The notes under the pieces are model-generated. The model had not been told where the DNA came from. It ran no database searches and saw nothing but the letters and a program-made list of their open reading frames with translations. Of a DNA stretch of 64,000 nt, positions 26,554-34,427 are shown in pieces. Numbering within the stretch: the stretch's first letter is position 1; every line of letters starts with the position of its first letter. The DNA is from Nocardioides jensenii JCM 1364 = NBRC 14755 (GTDB lineage Bacteria > Actinomycetota > Actinomycetes > Propionibacteriales > Nocardioidaceae), in assembly GCF_001552535.1 (NCBI RefSeq), contig NZ_BCRJ01000001.1:1-64000 (forward strand), read 5' to 3'. The position numbers and the translations under genes were made by a program.

Positions 26554-28064
26554 AGTCCCTGCACGCCTCCGGCGAATGGAACCGACCCGACTCCGGCGTA
26601 CGCATGGGCGTCGAAGCCTGGGTCGCCCAAGGTGCCGACTTCCTCTCCCACACCGAGGTCCGTCTCCACCTCGACGCGCTCAAGACTTTCACCACGATGC
26701 GCCTGTGTCGCGGCACCGGCACGGACGGGCAGCCCGAGTGCGCGCTGCAGGTCCGCAACGACCGTTGGCGCGTCGTCTCGGTGGAGACAGTCCGGCTGTC
26801 CACCCTGGTTATCCCGAGGCGCAAGGCCCGCTGCTACGCCCTCCACGTCATCGTCGAGGACCGCAAGACAGGCCAACGCCACCACCGCCTGGTCGTGCAC
26901 ATGCCGTCCGGGGTGGATGGCCTGCGAGGACTCAAGAACAACGCCCAGGGCAAGGTCTACCGCTCCGCGCTGGTCGGCCTCGCCGCGTACGTCGACGAGC
27001 TCGACGGGCCCGTCGTCATCACCGGCGACTGGAACCTCCACCTGCGCAAGAAGTGGGTGCGGGCACTCCTCGCGAAGCACTTCCCCGACTTCGCGCACAC
27101 GCCCCTCACCGCGAAGGGCGGCACGCACGGGAAGCGGTTCATCGACTTCTCGTTGGCCCGCGGCATCGACCTGTCTGACCCCCGCATCGTCCCCAACCCT
27201 GCGTCCGACCACCGGGCGCTCGCCGAGCACCAGGAGATCACCGTGAAGGACCAGACCTACCCGAAGGCCGACACCACCACGCAGTGGTTCCAGTCCCGCT
27301 ACCCCGGCTCGAGCATGGACGCCAACTGCGGCGTACTCCACACCACCGAGAGCACCGACTGGCCCGGCTACAACGGTGGCGCCACCGCACCCAACGTCAC
27401 TGCCAAGCCGAACATCCCGGCCAAGCGCCTCCTGTGGCGACAGCACTTCGACATGGACCGATCCTCACGCGCGCTGCAGAACGACGCGGGCGGCGTCGAG
27501 ACGAACACCCTGAACGTCGCCCAGGTCGAACTCGTCGGCACCTGCGATCCCGCGCACCGCACCAGCTGGGGCAAGATGCGCGCCGGCGTGGACTACATCT
27601 ACTGGCCAGACGCCCCCGACTGGGCACTCGCCGCTCTCGCGGAGTTCCTGCGCTGGTGCGACACCGAGCACGGCATCCCCCTGGCCGGCGCGCAGGTCTG
27701 GCTGGTCTACCCGGCCTCCTACGGGCAGAGCAACCCGAACCGCTTCACGTTCGCCCAGTGGCGTGCACTGAAGGGCTGGTGTGGTCACCAGCACGTGCCC
27801 GAGAACGACCACGGTGACCCCGGCAACCTCGACTTCGCCCGCGTCCTCGAGCTGGCGAAGGGCGTCACGCCGACCCCGCCGAAGCCGGACCCCAAGCCGA
27901 AGCCTGCGAAGAAGTCCCGCGTCCAGCAGGCCCGCGCCGGCCTCACCGAAGCCGCCGCGATCCTCATGGCCGCAGCCCGCGCCGCCCGCCCCGGCCGCGC
28001 CCACGCCCTCAAGACCGAGGTCCGCAAGATCCGCGAAGCCCGCAACAACCTCCCCAAGAAGTGA
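26550..28064 (+). CDS. Endolysin: EEP-nuclease-like domain fused to amidase
   Basis: 504 aa from GTG 26550 (GTGA overlap). Residues 1-225 look like an endonuclease/exonuclease/phosphatase (EEP) domain: Glu36 in LSHTEV, GDWN at 159-162 and the SDH triad end with Asp220-His221. Residues 240-440 are an actinophage LysA-type N-acetylmuramoyl-L-alanine amidase: zinc His264 in VLHTTES, a TNTLNVAQVELVGTCD strand, and WCGHQHVPEN with His413 and His415. A Pro/Lys linker and a basic Ala-rich C-terminus follow, in place of a typical cell-wall-binding domain. The amidase should cut peptidoglycan at lysis. The role of the EEP part is unknown. Confidence 0.85.
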   Translation: MKSLHASGEWNRPDSGVRMGVEAWVAQGADFLSHTEVRLHLDALKTFTTMRLCRGTGTDGQPECALQVRNDRWRVVSVETVRLSTLVIPRRKARCYALHVIVEDRKTGQRHHRLVVHMPSGVDGLRGLKNNAQGKVYRSALVGLAAYVDELDGPVVITGDWNLHLRKKWVRALLAKHFPDFAHTPLTAKGGTHGKRFIDFSLARGIDLSDPRIVPNPASDHRALAEHQEITVKDQTYPKADTTTQWFQSRYPGSSMDANCGVLHTTESTDWPGYNGGATAPNVTAKPNIPAKRLLWRQHFDMDRSSRALQNDAGGVETNTLNVAQVELVGTCDPAHRTSWGKMRAGVDYIYWPDAPDWALAALAEFLRWCDTEHGIPLAGAQVWLVYPASYGQSNPNRFTFAQWRALKGWCGHQHVPENDHGDPGNLDFARVLELAKGVTPTPPKPDPKPKPAKKSRVQQARAGLTEAAAILMAAARAARPGRAHALKTEVRKIREARNNLPKK

Positions 28065-28072
28065 GGCACACC

Positions 28073-28276
28073 ATGTCCAAGATCCGCGCCTACTACACCG
28101 ACACCGTCGACCGGGCCGCCAAGACCGCCGCCCAGTCCGCGCTCCTGACCATCGGAGCCGACCAGATCAACGCCCTGCACGCCGACTGGCAGCTCGTCGG
28201 CGGCATGGCCCTGGGTGGTGCTGTCCTGTCCCTGCTGACCACGCTGGCGCAGCGTGGGCTCTTCGGCCGCGAGTAG
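28073..28276 (+). CDS. Holin, r1t-like
   Basis: 67 aa from ATG 28073. An amphipathic N-terminal helix (DTVDRAAKTAAQSALL), the conserved-looking INALHADWQ turn and one membrane helix (GGMALGGAVLSLLTTLAQ) follow the pattern of the small r1t-type actinophage holins. It lies immediately after the endolysin, the usual place. It would permeabilise the membrane to release the amidase. Confidence 0.8.
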   Translation: MSKIRAYYTDTVDRAAKTAAQSALLTIGADQINALHADWQLVGGMALGGAVLSLLTTLAQRGLFGRE

Positions 28277-28281
28277 CGACC

Positions 28282-28509
28282 ATGGCCCGCGTCGCGATCC
28301 CCGAGACCCCCACCACCAAGGCACTCGTCGCCGCGATCTGCTCCTACGAGGTCGCCGCCATCGTGACCCGAAGATTCCCCACCGTCACCGCATTCCACCG
28401 CCGCTGGCCAGCCGTCGGCATCGCCCTTCTCGGAGCACTGGCCATCCACTTCTTCACGCCCGACCCCAGCACCACAGTCCCGAGAGGACGCGCCCATGAA
28501 CCTCGCTGA
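28282..28509 (+). CDS. Small membrane protein of the lysis cassette
   Basis: 75 aa from ATG 28282. One membrane helix is likely near residues 45-62 (VGIALLGALAIHFF), preceded by a basic segment. Its last 14 bases overlap the glycosidase gene. It may be a holin partner or antiholin. No family is recognised. Confidence 0.65.
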   Translation: MARVAIPETPTTKALVAAICSYEVAAIVTRRFPTVTAFHRRWPAVGIALLGALAIHFFTPDPSTTVPRGRAHEPR

Positions 28510-29578
28510 CACGTTCGCCCAACATGACGCCGACGACGCCGCCAGGGACGCCGCACTCACCGAAGCCACCGCCATCAACAGCCAGCTGAACACCGACGTG
28601 GCCAACCTGACCCGCACGGTGGCCGACAGGGACGCCACCATCGCCGACCTCCGGGCCCGCATCGTCGACCTCGAGACCCAGGTCCCCACCCCGGAACCCG
28701 TCGAAGAGTTCGTCCCCCTCATGGGTGTCTACCTCGGCAACCACTCCGAGAACCCCGACACCAAGTACCACGACAACCTCGGCACCTACCCCGACATGTC
28801 GACCCAGTACTACCAGGCCGACCAGAAGCCCGGGTGGGCCATCAACGCCGCGGCCGAGAACGCCAAGCTCGCCCGCGGGATCATCCCCAACCTGACCGTG
28901 TCCATGGTCGGCGGCAAGTGGACCCACGCCCAGGTCGCCGCCGGTGCCGCAGACTCGTGGATCGACTACTGGGCCACCCAGCTCGCCGCCCTCGACAAGG
29001 GTGAGATCTGGTTCACCTTCGACCACGAATTCGAGGTCAAGCGCAACCACGACCTGTTCACGTGGACCGCCACCGACGAGGACTACGCCGCGGCGTGGAA
29101 CCGCTGGAAGAGCCGGATCAAAGCCGCGCGCCCCAGCGTGAAGTTCACCTACTGGTACGGCTACTCCCGCCAGGGCGAGATCGACCACATCGGCTCGATG
29201 CTCAACTCTCCCGACATCATCACCCTCGACCCGTACGTTTTCTCCCACCACACCGGGGACGCCACCACCTTCGAGGGCATGGCCGGGCCGAAGCTCACGT
29301 GGCTGCGCGCCCGCGCGTGGTACGCCGGCCAGCCGATCGCATTCACCGAGTACGCCATCGACAAGACGTTCGGTGACGCGAAGTGCGCGGAGTTCTACAC
29401 CAACCTGCGCCCCCGCATGGCCGCACTGGGCATCCACGCCGCGATCTTGTTCTCCCGCGACAAGTCCGGTTACGGCGCCGTGCAGGCGAACGTCATCACC
29501 ACCGACACCTTCCCGCTCGCCAAGGCCGCCTACAAGGCATCCGCCACCGCACCCCACCGCACCCTCAAGGAGTCCTGA
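28496..29578 (+). CDS. GH26-like glycosidase with N-terminal coiled coil
   Basis: 360 aa. A 60-residue coiled coil and Pro linker precede a domain from about residue 75 that resembles GH26 beta-mannanase folds: acid/base candidate Glu178 in FTFDHEFEV and nucleophile candidate Glu285 in FTEYAID, plus a WYGYS strand. The coiled coil could trimerise it on the virion. It lies with the fibre genes, so it is probably a receptor-binding depolymerase that trims cell-surface glycans. A lysogenic-conversion enzyme is possible, but no signal peptide is seen. Confidence 0.75.
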   Translation: MNLADTFAQHDADDAARDAALTEATAINSQLNTDVANLTRTVADRDATIADLRARIVDLETQVPTPEPVEEFVPLMGVYLGNHSENPDTKYHDNLGTYPDMSTQYYQADQKPGWAINAAAENAKLARGIIPNLTVSMVGGKWTHAQVAAGAADSWIDYWATQLAALDKGEIWFTFDHEFEVKRNHDLFTWTATDEDYAAAWNRWKSRIKAARPSVKFTYWYGYSRQGEIDHIGSMLNSPDIITLDPYVFSHHTGDATTFEGMAGPKLTWLRARAWYAGQPIAFTEYAIDKTFGDAKCAEFYTNLRPRMAALGIHAAILFSRDKSGYGAVQANVITTDTFPLAKAAYKASATAPHRTLKES

Positions 29579-29580
29579 CC

Positions 29581-31668
29581 ATGGCTGACCTCGACTACGT
29601 CAAGATCGTCGGCCGCCTCGGCATCACCCGGGCCGACGGTGTCGACGAGGACGGCAACCCCGACACCGTCTGGTGCGACTCGGGGTCGGTCCTCTTCGAG
29701 CCGATCATCAACTACACCAAGGTCGCCGGCGGCATCCCGTCCCCCTGGATGGCCGGCCACGCGATCATCGAGGCCACGGTCGACTCGGCGGGCTACATCT
29801 CGTTGAACGGGGTGGAGTGGCTTTGGCTCGTCGACCTGGGGTCGTCCAAGATGAACCCGAGCATCGCCCGGGACAAGGCCGCCTACAAGGTGACGTTCAA
29901 GAACGTGCAGGCCGCCGGCGCGGATGTCACGTTCCCGCAGTTCACGTTCCACCCGCTCCCGGCCGACCTGCTCCCCGAGGGTGTGACGGCCAACGACCTG
30001 ACGCTGCTGGCTCCGGTGCCGGTTGCTGGTGGTCAGTCGATCGTGGTCGGCCCGGCCGGCAAGTCGGTGTCCGCCATGAGCATCGTGGGCGGTGACCTGG
30101 TCACGACCCTGTCCGACGGGACTGAGCTGAACGCGGGCGAGCTGCCGGTCGGGCCGGGCGGATCGAACGAGGGTGTGGCCGGTTACATCACCGTGGACGG
30201 GCCGACGAAGGCTGCACTATCTGACACGATTGGTGCAGAGGTCACCGCACAGACCCCCAAGGCGGTCGCCCGGCTCCCGCTCAACGTGCCCACCTACGAC
30301 GGCAACCCTTCAGCCGGTCACCCCGACGTCGTGCACGTCCCTGCCGGGTGGAACGGGTACAAGTACTGGATGGCATTCACGCCATTCCCCTCGGCCCCCC
30401 GAGAGAACCCCAGCATCGTCGCGTCCAACGACGGCGTAAAGTGGGAGATCCCGGCTGGCCTCACCAACCCCATCGTGCCATTCTCCGCCCTCCCCGCCGG
30501 GTATGACTGGTGGAGCGACACCGACATGGTGCTCTCCGCAGACGGCACCACGATGATGCTTTACTTCCGAGGCACCAACCAGGGCGTCACCAACACCTGC
30601 TACCTGACCACCTCCACAGACGGCATCACGTGGACCCCGTTCCAACAGGTCGTCGCAGGCATCGAGGAATCCCCCGCTGTCGTCGTGGAACCGGGTGGTG
30701 GCTTCACCATGTTCACCTGTGGTGAGAACACCATCTACCGCCGCACCAGTGCAGACGGCATCACATGGGCTGCCCGCACGGTCATCACCAGCCGCCCCAC
30801 CGTCCCCGCCCCCTACGTCAACGTCTGGCACATCGACGTCGTGAAGGTCGATGGCACCTACCACGCACTGGTGGATATCAACACCGCAACGGGTGGCCCC
30901 GACCCGTACCGGCTGTTTCACTGGACGAGCGCGGACGGGCTCGCGTGGACAGGCCCCAGCACCCCGGCTGTGCCGCTCTCCGGGAGCCGGTTCGACAAGC
31001 GCGGCCACTACCGCTCCACGTTGCAGCCCGCAGCCTCCGGCATCGAGGGCCGGTTCGACGTGTGGACCTCCTCGATGGACGACACCCGCACCACCCACGA
31101 CAACGCCATCTGGCGCATCGGCTACTACGGTGACCTTGACTTCAAGGACGGGGAGACGTGGAACTTCCCCGAACCCGGCGAGGTCGTGTTCAATGCCGAC
31201 TCCGACGAGCGCTGGCTGCTCGCAAACGACCTCTCCACCTACGTGGGGGCACCAGCCGCAGGGCCGATCACGGGCTGGGCCGCTCGCGGGCTGCTGCACA
31301 CGGCCAACAGTGGCGTCGTCGGCACGTTCCCGCCACCCCCGGCTGAGTGGCACTCGTTCGTGGTCGAGGCCCTCGTCGTCAATGGTGGCGCACTGTCGGG
31401 CGGCATTGTCCTCCAGTCCCGCTACCAGCAAGCGGGCGCGGGCGACACTCTGACGACCGGGCAGTTCGGGCAGGTTGTGGTCCCGGCTATCAATGCGCTC
31501 AATGTCCCGCAGTGGGTCACGCTCACGAACGAGATTGACCTCAAGTCGGGCGCCAGCCCCATCAAGGCCAGCATCGAACGGGCGTGGGGCAACGCCTCGG
31601 ACGTCTTTGACGACACCGTGTGGATACTCGCCCTCCGACTCCGCCGCGTCCGCAAGACGAGCGCCTGA
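29581..31668 (+). CDS. Tail fibre / receptor-binding protein with five-bladed-propeller-like region
   Basis: 695 aa from ATG 29581. The N-terminal 200 residues resemble a virion-anchoring domain of actinophage minor tail proteins. Residues 225-530 contain repeated Asp/Trp strands (ENPSIVASNDGVKWE, TTSTDGITW, RRTSADGITW, HWTSADGLAW) typical of glycoside hydrolase 43 or sialidase-like propellers. A beta-jelly domain (residues 580-695) ends the protein. With the neighbouring GH26-like enzyme it likely determines adsorption to the host envelope. Confidence 0.78.
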   Translation: MADLDYVKIVGRLGITRADGVDEDGNPDTVWCDSGSVLFEPIINYTKVAGGIPSPWMAGHAIIEATVDSAGYISLNGVEWLWLVDLGSSKMNPSIARDKAAYKVTFKNVQAAGADVTFPQFTFHPLPADLLPEGVTANDLTLLAPVPVAGGQSIVVGPAGKSVSAMSIVGGDLVTTLSDGTELNAGELPVGPGGSNEGVAGYITVDGPTKAALSDTIGAEVTAQTPKAVARLPLNVPTYDGNPSAGHPDVVHVPAGWNGYKYWMAFTPFPSAPRENPSIVASNDGVKWEIPAGLTNPIVPFSALPAGYDWWSDTDMVLSADGTTMMLYFRGTNQGVTNTCYLTTSTDGITWTPFQQVVAGIEESPAVVVEPGGGFTMFTCGENTIYRRTSADGITWAARTVITSRPTVPAPYVNVWHIDVVKVDGTYHALVDINTATGGPDPYRLFHWTSADGLAWTGPSTPAVPLSGSRFDKRGHYRSTLQPAASGIEGRFDVWTSSMDDTRTTHDNAIWRIGYYGDLDFKDGETWNFPEPGEVVFNADSDERWLLANDLSTYVGAPAAGPITGWAARGLLHTANSGVVGTFPPPPAEWHSFVVEALVVNGGALSGGIVLQSRYQQAGAGDTLTTGQFGQVVVPAINALNVPQWVTLTNEIDLKSGASPIKASIERAWGNASDVFDDTVWILALRLRRVRKTSA

Positions 31669-31696
31669 CCCTGTACCAAACTGCTCGGATTGATAC

Positions 31697-31732
31697 ACCC
31701 CCACCTCTTGCCCTCGGGTACGGGGTGGGGGT
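31697..31732 (+). terminator. Hairpin terminator after the fibre gene
   Basis: A 9-bp perfect stem ACCCCCACC / GGTGGGGGT with an 18-nt loop lies 28 bases after the fibre stop, followed by TACTTTCC. It separates the late operon from the integrase, which has its own upstream region. Confidence 0.55.
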
Positions 31733-31825
31733 ACTTTCCATTTCCAAACAAAGCGGCCCCGACGCCGGCGGCAACCGACGTCGAGGCCTTGCCACCACCC
31801 TGACCTCAGACCAGGAGCAGTGACC

Positions 31826-32740
31826 ATGACGAACGCTACCGCGACCCTCGTCGCACCCAGCAACAACACGGCGCACCTCTACGGCGCCCAATTCCTCGCC
31901 CGCTACAACGGCGCCACCCGCGACCTCTACGGGACCCGCCTCCGCATCTTCTTCGCCTGGTGCGCCACCCACAACCTCGACCCCATCACCGGGATCACGA
32001 GGCCACTCCTCGAGCTCTACTCCCGCCACCTCGAAGACGACCGCGCCAACTGCCCCGCCTCCGTCGCCGGCGCACTCTCCACGCTGAAGATGTTCTACCG
32101 GCTCCTCGCCCTCGACAACGTCATCCCAGCCTCACCAGCCGAGTACATCCGCATGCCGAAGGTCTGGTCCGACGAAACCAAGACCCTGGGCCTCGACCGC
32201 CTCGAGCTCTCCGCGCTCCTGGCCACCGCCCGGACCCTCGACAACACCCGGTGGGCTCTGGTCACCCTCCTCGGACTGCTGGGGCTCCGAGTCTCCGAGG
32301 CCTGCAACGTGCAGATCGAGAACTTCCTCGACCGCGAGGAGCGCGGCCACCGGATCATCTCCGTGATCGGCAAGGGCCACAAGCCGGCCACGATGCCGCT
32401 CCCCGTCCCAGTCGCCCGGGCACTCGACGCCTGCCGCGGGGACCGCACCACAGGGCCCCTGCTCCTCCGGGCCGACGGCGAGCAGCTGGACCGCTGCACG
32501 GCCGCACGGTGGGTGAAGTCGTTGGCGAAACGGGCCGGCATCCGCAAGAGGGTCTCACCGCACAGCCTCAGGCACGCGATGGTGACCAACGCCCTGGACG
32601 CCGGGGTGCCGCTGCGCGACGTGCAGATCGCAGCCCGACACTCGGACCCCCGGACGACGAACCGGTACGACCGAGCCCGCGGCAACCTCGACCGGCACGC
32701 GGTGCACACCCTGGCGGCGTACATCTCCGGCGGCGCCTGA
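31826..32740 (+). CDS. int: Tyrosine integrase of prophage A
   Basis: 304 aa from ATG 31826; CAGGAG is spaced 8 bases away, which favours it over GTG 31820. The N-terminal 100 residues are a SAM-like core-binding domain. The catalytic domain has Arg155 (GLRVSEA), Lys in the GKGHKPA beta-hairpin, His246 and Arg249 (HSLRH), the RHSDPRTT helix and nucleophile Tyr281. It integrates and excises prophage A. It resembles XerC/D-type short integrases, without an obvious arm-binding domain. A candidate attachment site is 0.6 kb downstream. Confidence 0.93.
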   Translation: MTNATATLVAPSNNTAHLYGAQFLARYNGATRDLYGTRLRIFFAWCATHNLDPITGITRPLLELYSRHLEDDRANCPASVAGALSTLKMFYRLLALDNVIPASPAEYIRMPKVWSDETKTLGLDRLELSALLATARTLDNTRWALVTLLGLLGLRVSEACNVQIENFLDREERGHRIISVIGKGHKPATMPLPVPVARALDACRGDRTTGPLLLRADGEQLDRCTAARWVKSLAKRAGIRKRVSPHSLRHAMVTNALDAGVPLRDVQIAARHSDPRTTNRYDRARGNLDRHAVHTLAAYISGGA

Positions 32741-32759
32741 CCGGGCCTACCCTGTGCCC

Positions 32760-33170
32760 ATGGCCCAGCAGATCGTCTACGCGATCCCCGACCGGCCTGA
32801 GTGCGAGGTGCTCGTCGACGGCGAGTGGTGGTTCGGCGAGGTCCGCATGTGGACCCAAGACGACGACGGCCACTGGACCGCCAACGTCTCATGGACCCAC
32901 GACACCTACACCCGCCTCGGCAACTTCCCCGCCCACCAACTGCGCCCGGTTGGCCTACCCGAGGGCGTACGACGAGTTCGGCGTGAGCGCTTCCAGCCAC
33001 CAGTAGAACCCCAGGGCAGAGAAGAGCAGGAGGCCGATAGCACCCCCGGCTTCGTTCTTGGCGAACGCGATCATCGCCATGACGAAGCCGCCGATGGGGA
33101 ACACGAGCGCCAGGACGAACCCGGCCACGAAGAACCAGCCACTGAGCCACTGCCGTTGGGCGGGGAGTGA
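32760..33170 (+). CDS. Small hypothetical protein with antisense-overlapping 3' end
   Basis: 136 codons from ATG 32760. Residues 1-65 look like a genuine small fold (CEVLVDGEWWFGEVRMW, WTANVSWTHD). After that the composition changes to Arg/Glu/His-rich sequence, where the gene runs antisense to the well-supported DUF2510 gene (32955-33278). The natural end is probably near 32960 and was lost by recombination or an insertion. Treat the last 70 residues as doubtful. Confidence 0.55.
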   Translation: MAQQIVYAIPDRPECEVLVDGEWWFGEVRMWTQDDDGHWTANVSWTHDTYTRLGNFPAHQLRPVGLPEGVRRVRRERFQPPVEPQGREEQEADSTPGFVLGERDHRHDEAADGEHERQDEPGHEEPATEPLPLGGE

Positions 33171-33278
33171 GGCTGGCACGCGTTGGCCCGTCCAGAACTG
33201 CCCGTCCCAGAACTGCATCGTGTTCGCCATCTCCGGGTCGGGGTACCAACCCGGCGGCGTCAGCTTGACCTTGGCCAT
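32955..33278 (-). CDS. DUF2510 membrane protein
   Basis: 107 aa. The N-terminus contains the DUF2510 signature PPGWYPDPEM...WDGQFWT (two parts). Two membrane helices follow, near residues 46-70 and 78-96. Proteins like this are common in Actinomycetota, often as small membrane proteins near integrases. Encoded on the strand opposite the phage genes, between integrase and host DNA, it may be a lysogenic cargo gene (for example superinfection exclusion, inference) or a host gene. Confidence 0.82.
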   Translation of the reverse strand: MAKVKLTPPGWYPDPEMANTMQFWDGQFWTGQRVPASLPAQRQWLSGWFFVAGFVLALVFPIGGFVMAMIAFAKNEAGGAIGLLLFSALGFYWWLEALTPNSSYALG

Positions 33279-33359
33279 CTCTCAATGATGCCACCGGGCC
33301 GGCTTTCTGTCTCAGGAATGCCGCGCGCCGTCACGCGCCCGAATGCGGATCTCAGAGGC

Positions 33360-33448
33360 GTTGCTACTTTGTTGCTACATCAGCACCCATTTTGGCCCCG
33401 ATCTGAGTCTGAATCGTCGGCAAATCCCGCAATGTATGAGATTGCGGG
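33360..33448. other. Candidate right attachment site of prophage A
   Basis: Two GTTGCTAC copies with an 11-bp period (33360-33367 and 33371-33378) resemble integrase arm sites. Fifty bases further, CCCGCAAT and ATTGCGGG (33426-33433 and 33441-33448) form a perfect inverted repeat around 7 bp (GTATGAG), the geometry of tyrosine-recombinase core sites. The site is intergenic, after the last phage-like gene and 44 bp before the stop of a host gene read leftward. A terminator for that host gene is the alternative. Confidence 0.45.
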
Positions 33449-33491
33449 GCCATTGCCGTGCCGGACGACCCGCCCGGACCCAGCCGCCACC

Positions 33492-34427
33492 TCAGCGCTG
33501 AGCGCTGGCCAGCCGACCCCGGCCGCGCGCACAGATCACGATCACCTTCTCGTGATCGGCCGGCGCCCTCGCGGCGTCCAGCAGCCTGGAGGCCTGGTCA
33601 TAGTCGTCGAGCGCCAGGTTCCACAGCTCGAGCGCGTCGTGCTCGTCCATCCGTTCGGCATCGATCGCCGCGCCGAACGCCATCACGTCGGCCTTCGCCT
33701 GGTCGGCGAGGTTCTTGGTCTGGGCCCGATCGGCCGCCTCCTCGAGCCCCCGGGCGCGACCGCGACGCCGCCACCAGCCACCGATGGCGCGCGCCCGGAA
33801 GACCACGACCAGCAGCACGAGCACCACCGCCCCGACGAGCACCGCCCAGCGGGCCACCTTCACCTTCGTGCTCGGCGGCTCGGTCCGGCTGCCGGACCCC
33901 GAGTCGGAGACCTCCGGGTCCTCCCAGATCTTGGCCAGCTCCTCGTCGAAGCGTTCGGCACCGGTTCGGGTGGTGCCCATGCGCACCAGCTCGACGAACC
34001 TCGCTCGAGCTGGGCCCGCCAGACGCTCGGCGACCTCCAACGAGTAGGTGACGTCCCGCTCGTCCTTCGGCACGGTCTCGAACCCGCCGTACTCGGGAAT
34101 CGTTCCGGGCGAGTAGACCAGGGTCAGTCCCGGGGTTCGGTCCCCTTTGAAGCGAGCCAGCTCCAGGTGCTGGGCGTGCAACTGGGGAGAGGCATCCGCC
34201 GCCTTCGGCAGCCGGGCGAGGATGCGCACCCGAGTCGGGATCCTGGCCTCCGCCACCAGCTCGCGGATCTCCCGCAGCTGCGCCGCGCTGAAGCCGGTTC
34301 CCCTCTGCACGGTGACGTCGGGCTCGGCGACCTCCGAGCGAGCCGGCACGGCGGACACCGGCCCCACGATGACCGCGCCGACGACCAGCCAGGCCGTCGC
34401 CACCAACGCTGCGAGCAGGGTCCTCAC
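33492..34427 (-). CDS. Secreted/membrane protein of unknown function (host operon gene 3)
   Basis: 311 aa from GTG 34427, chosen for the GTGA overlap with the upstream gene. An N-terminal hydrophobic signal/anchor (residues 2-26), an extracellular alpha/beta domain, a membrane helix near residues 198-220 and a basic cytoplasmic tail of about 90 residues are seen. The three genes of this operon share the same plan (signal or anchor, outer domain, membrane helix, inner tail), which suggests a complex. I do not recognise the family; a degenerate TPM-like domain is possible. Confidence 0.78.
   Translation of the reverse strand: MRTLLAALVATAWLVVGAVIVGPVSAVPARSEVAEPDVTVQRGTGFSAAQLREIRELVAEARIPTRVRILARLPKAADASPQLHAQHLELARFKGDRTPGLTLVYSPGTIPEYGGFETVPKDERDVTYSLEVAERLAGPARARFVELVRMGTTRTGAERFDEELAKIWEDPEVSDSGSGSRTEPPSTKVKVARWAVLVGAVVLVLLVVVFRARAIGGWWRRRGRARGLEEAADRAQTKNLADQAKADVMAFGAAIDAERMDEHDALELWNLALDDYDQASRLLDAARAPADHEKVIVICARGRGRLASAQR

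Larger units (their letters stand above)
1..33450. mobile_element. Prophage A (siphovirus-like), left end outside window
   Basis: A co-linear block of phage genes on the + strand: DNA modification, replication, packaging, head, tail, lysis, fibres, then a tyrosine integrase as the last phage gene before host DNA. The left attachment site and the immunity region are not in the window. The right boundary is inferred to lie between the DUF2510 gene and the host gene ending at 33492, where paired TTGCTAC repeats and a 7-bp-spaced inverted repeat look like integrase sites. No structural gene is obviously missing, so the element may be intact. Confidence 0.85.

Noticed and set aside
30310..31869. 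519-codon - strand frame opposite the fibre gene
   Set aside because: Antisense shadow; the + strand shows repeated propeller motifs and coupling.
1..33450. Prophage A as a P4-like satellite because of its P4-type primase
   Set aside because: A full set of packaging, head, tail and lysis genes is present, so it is a self-sufficient phage.
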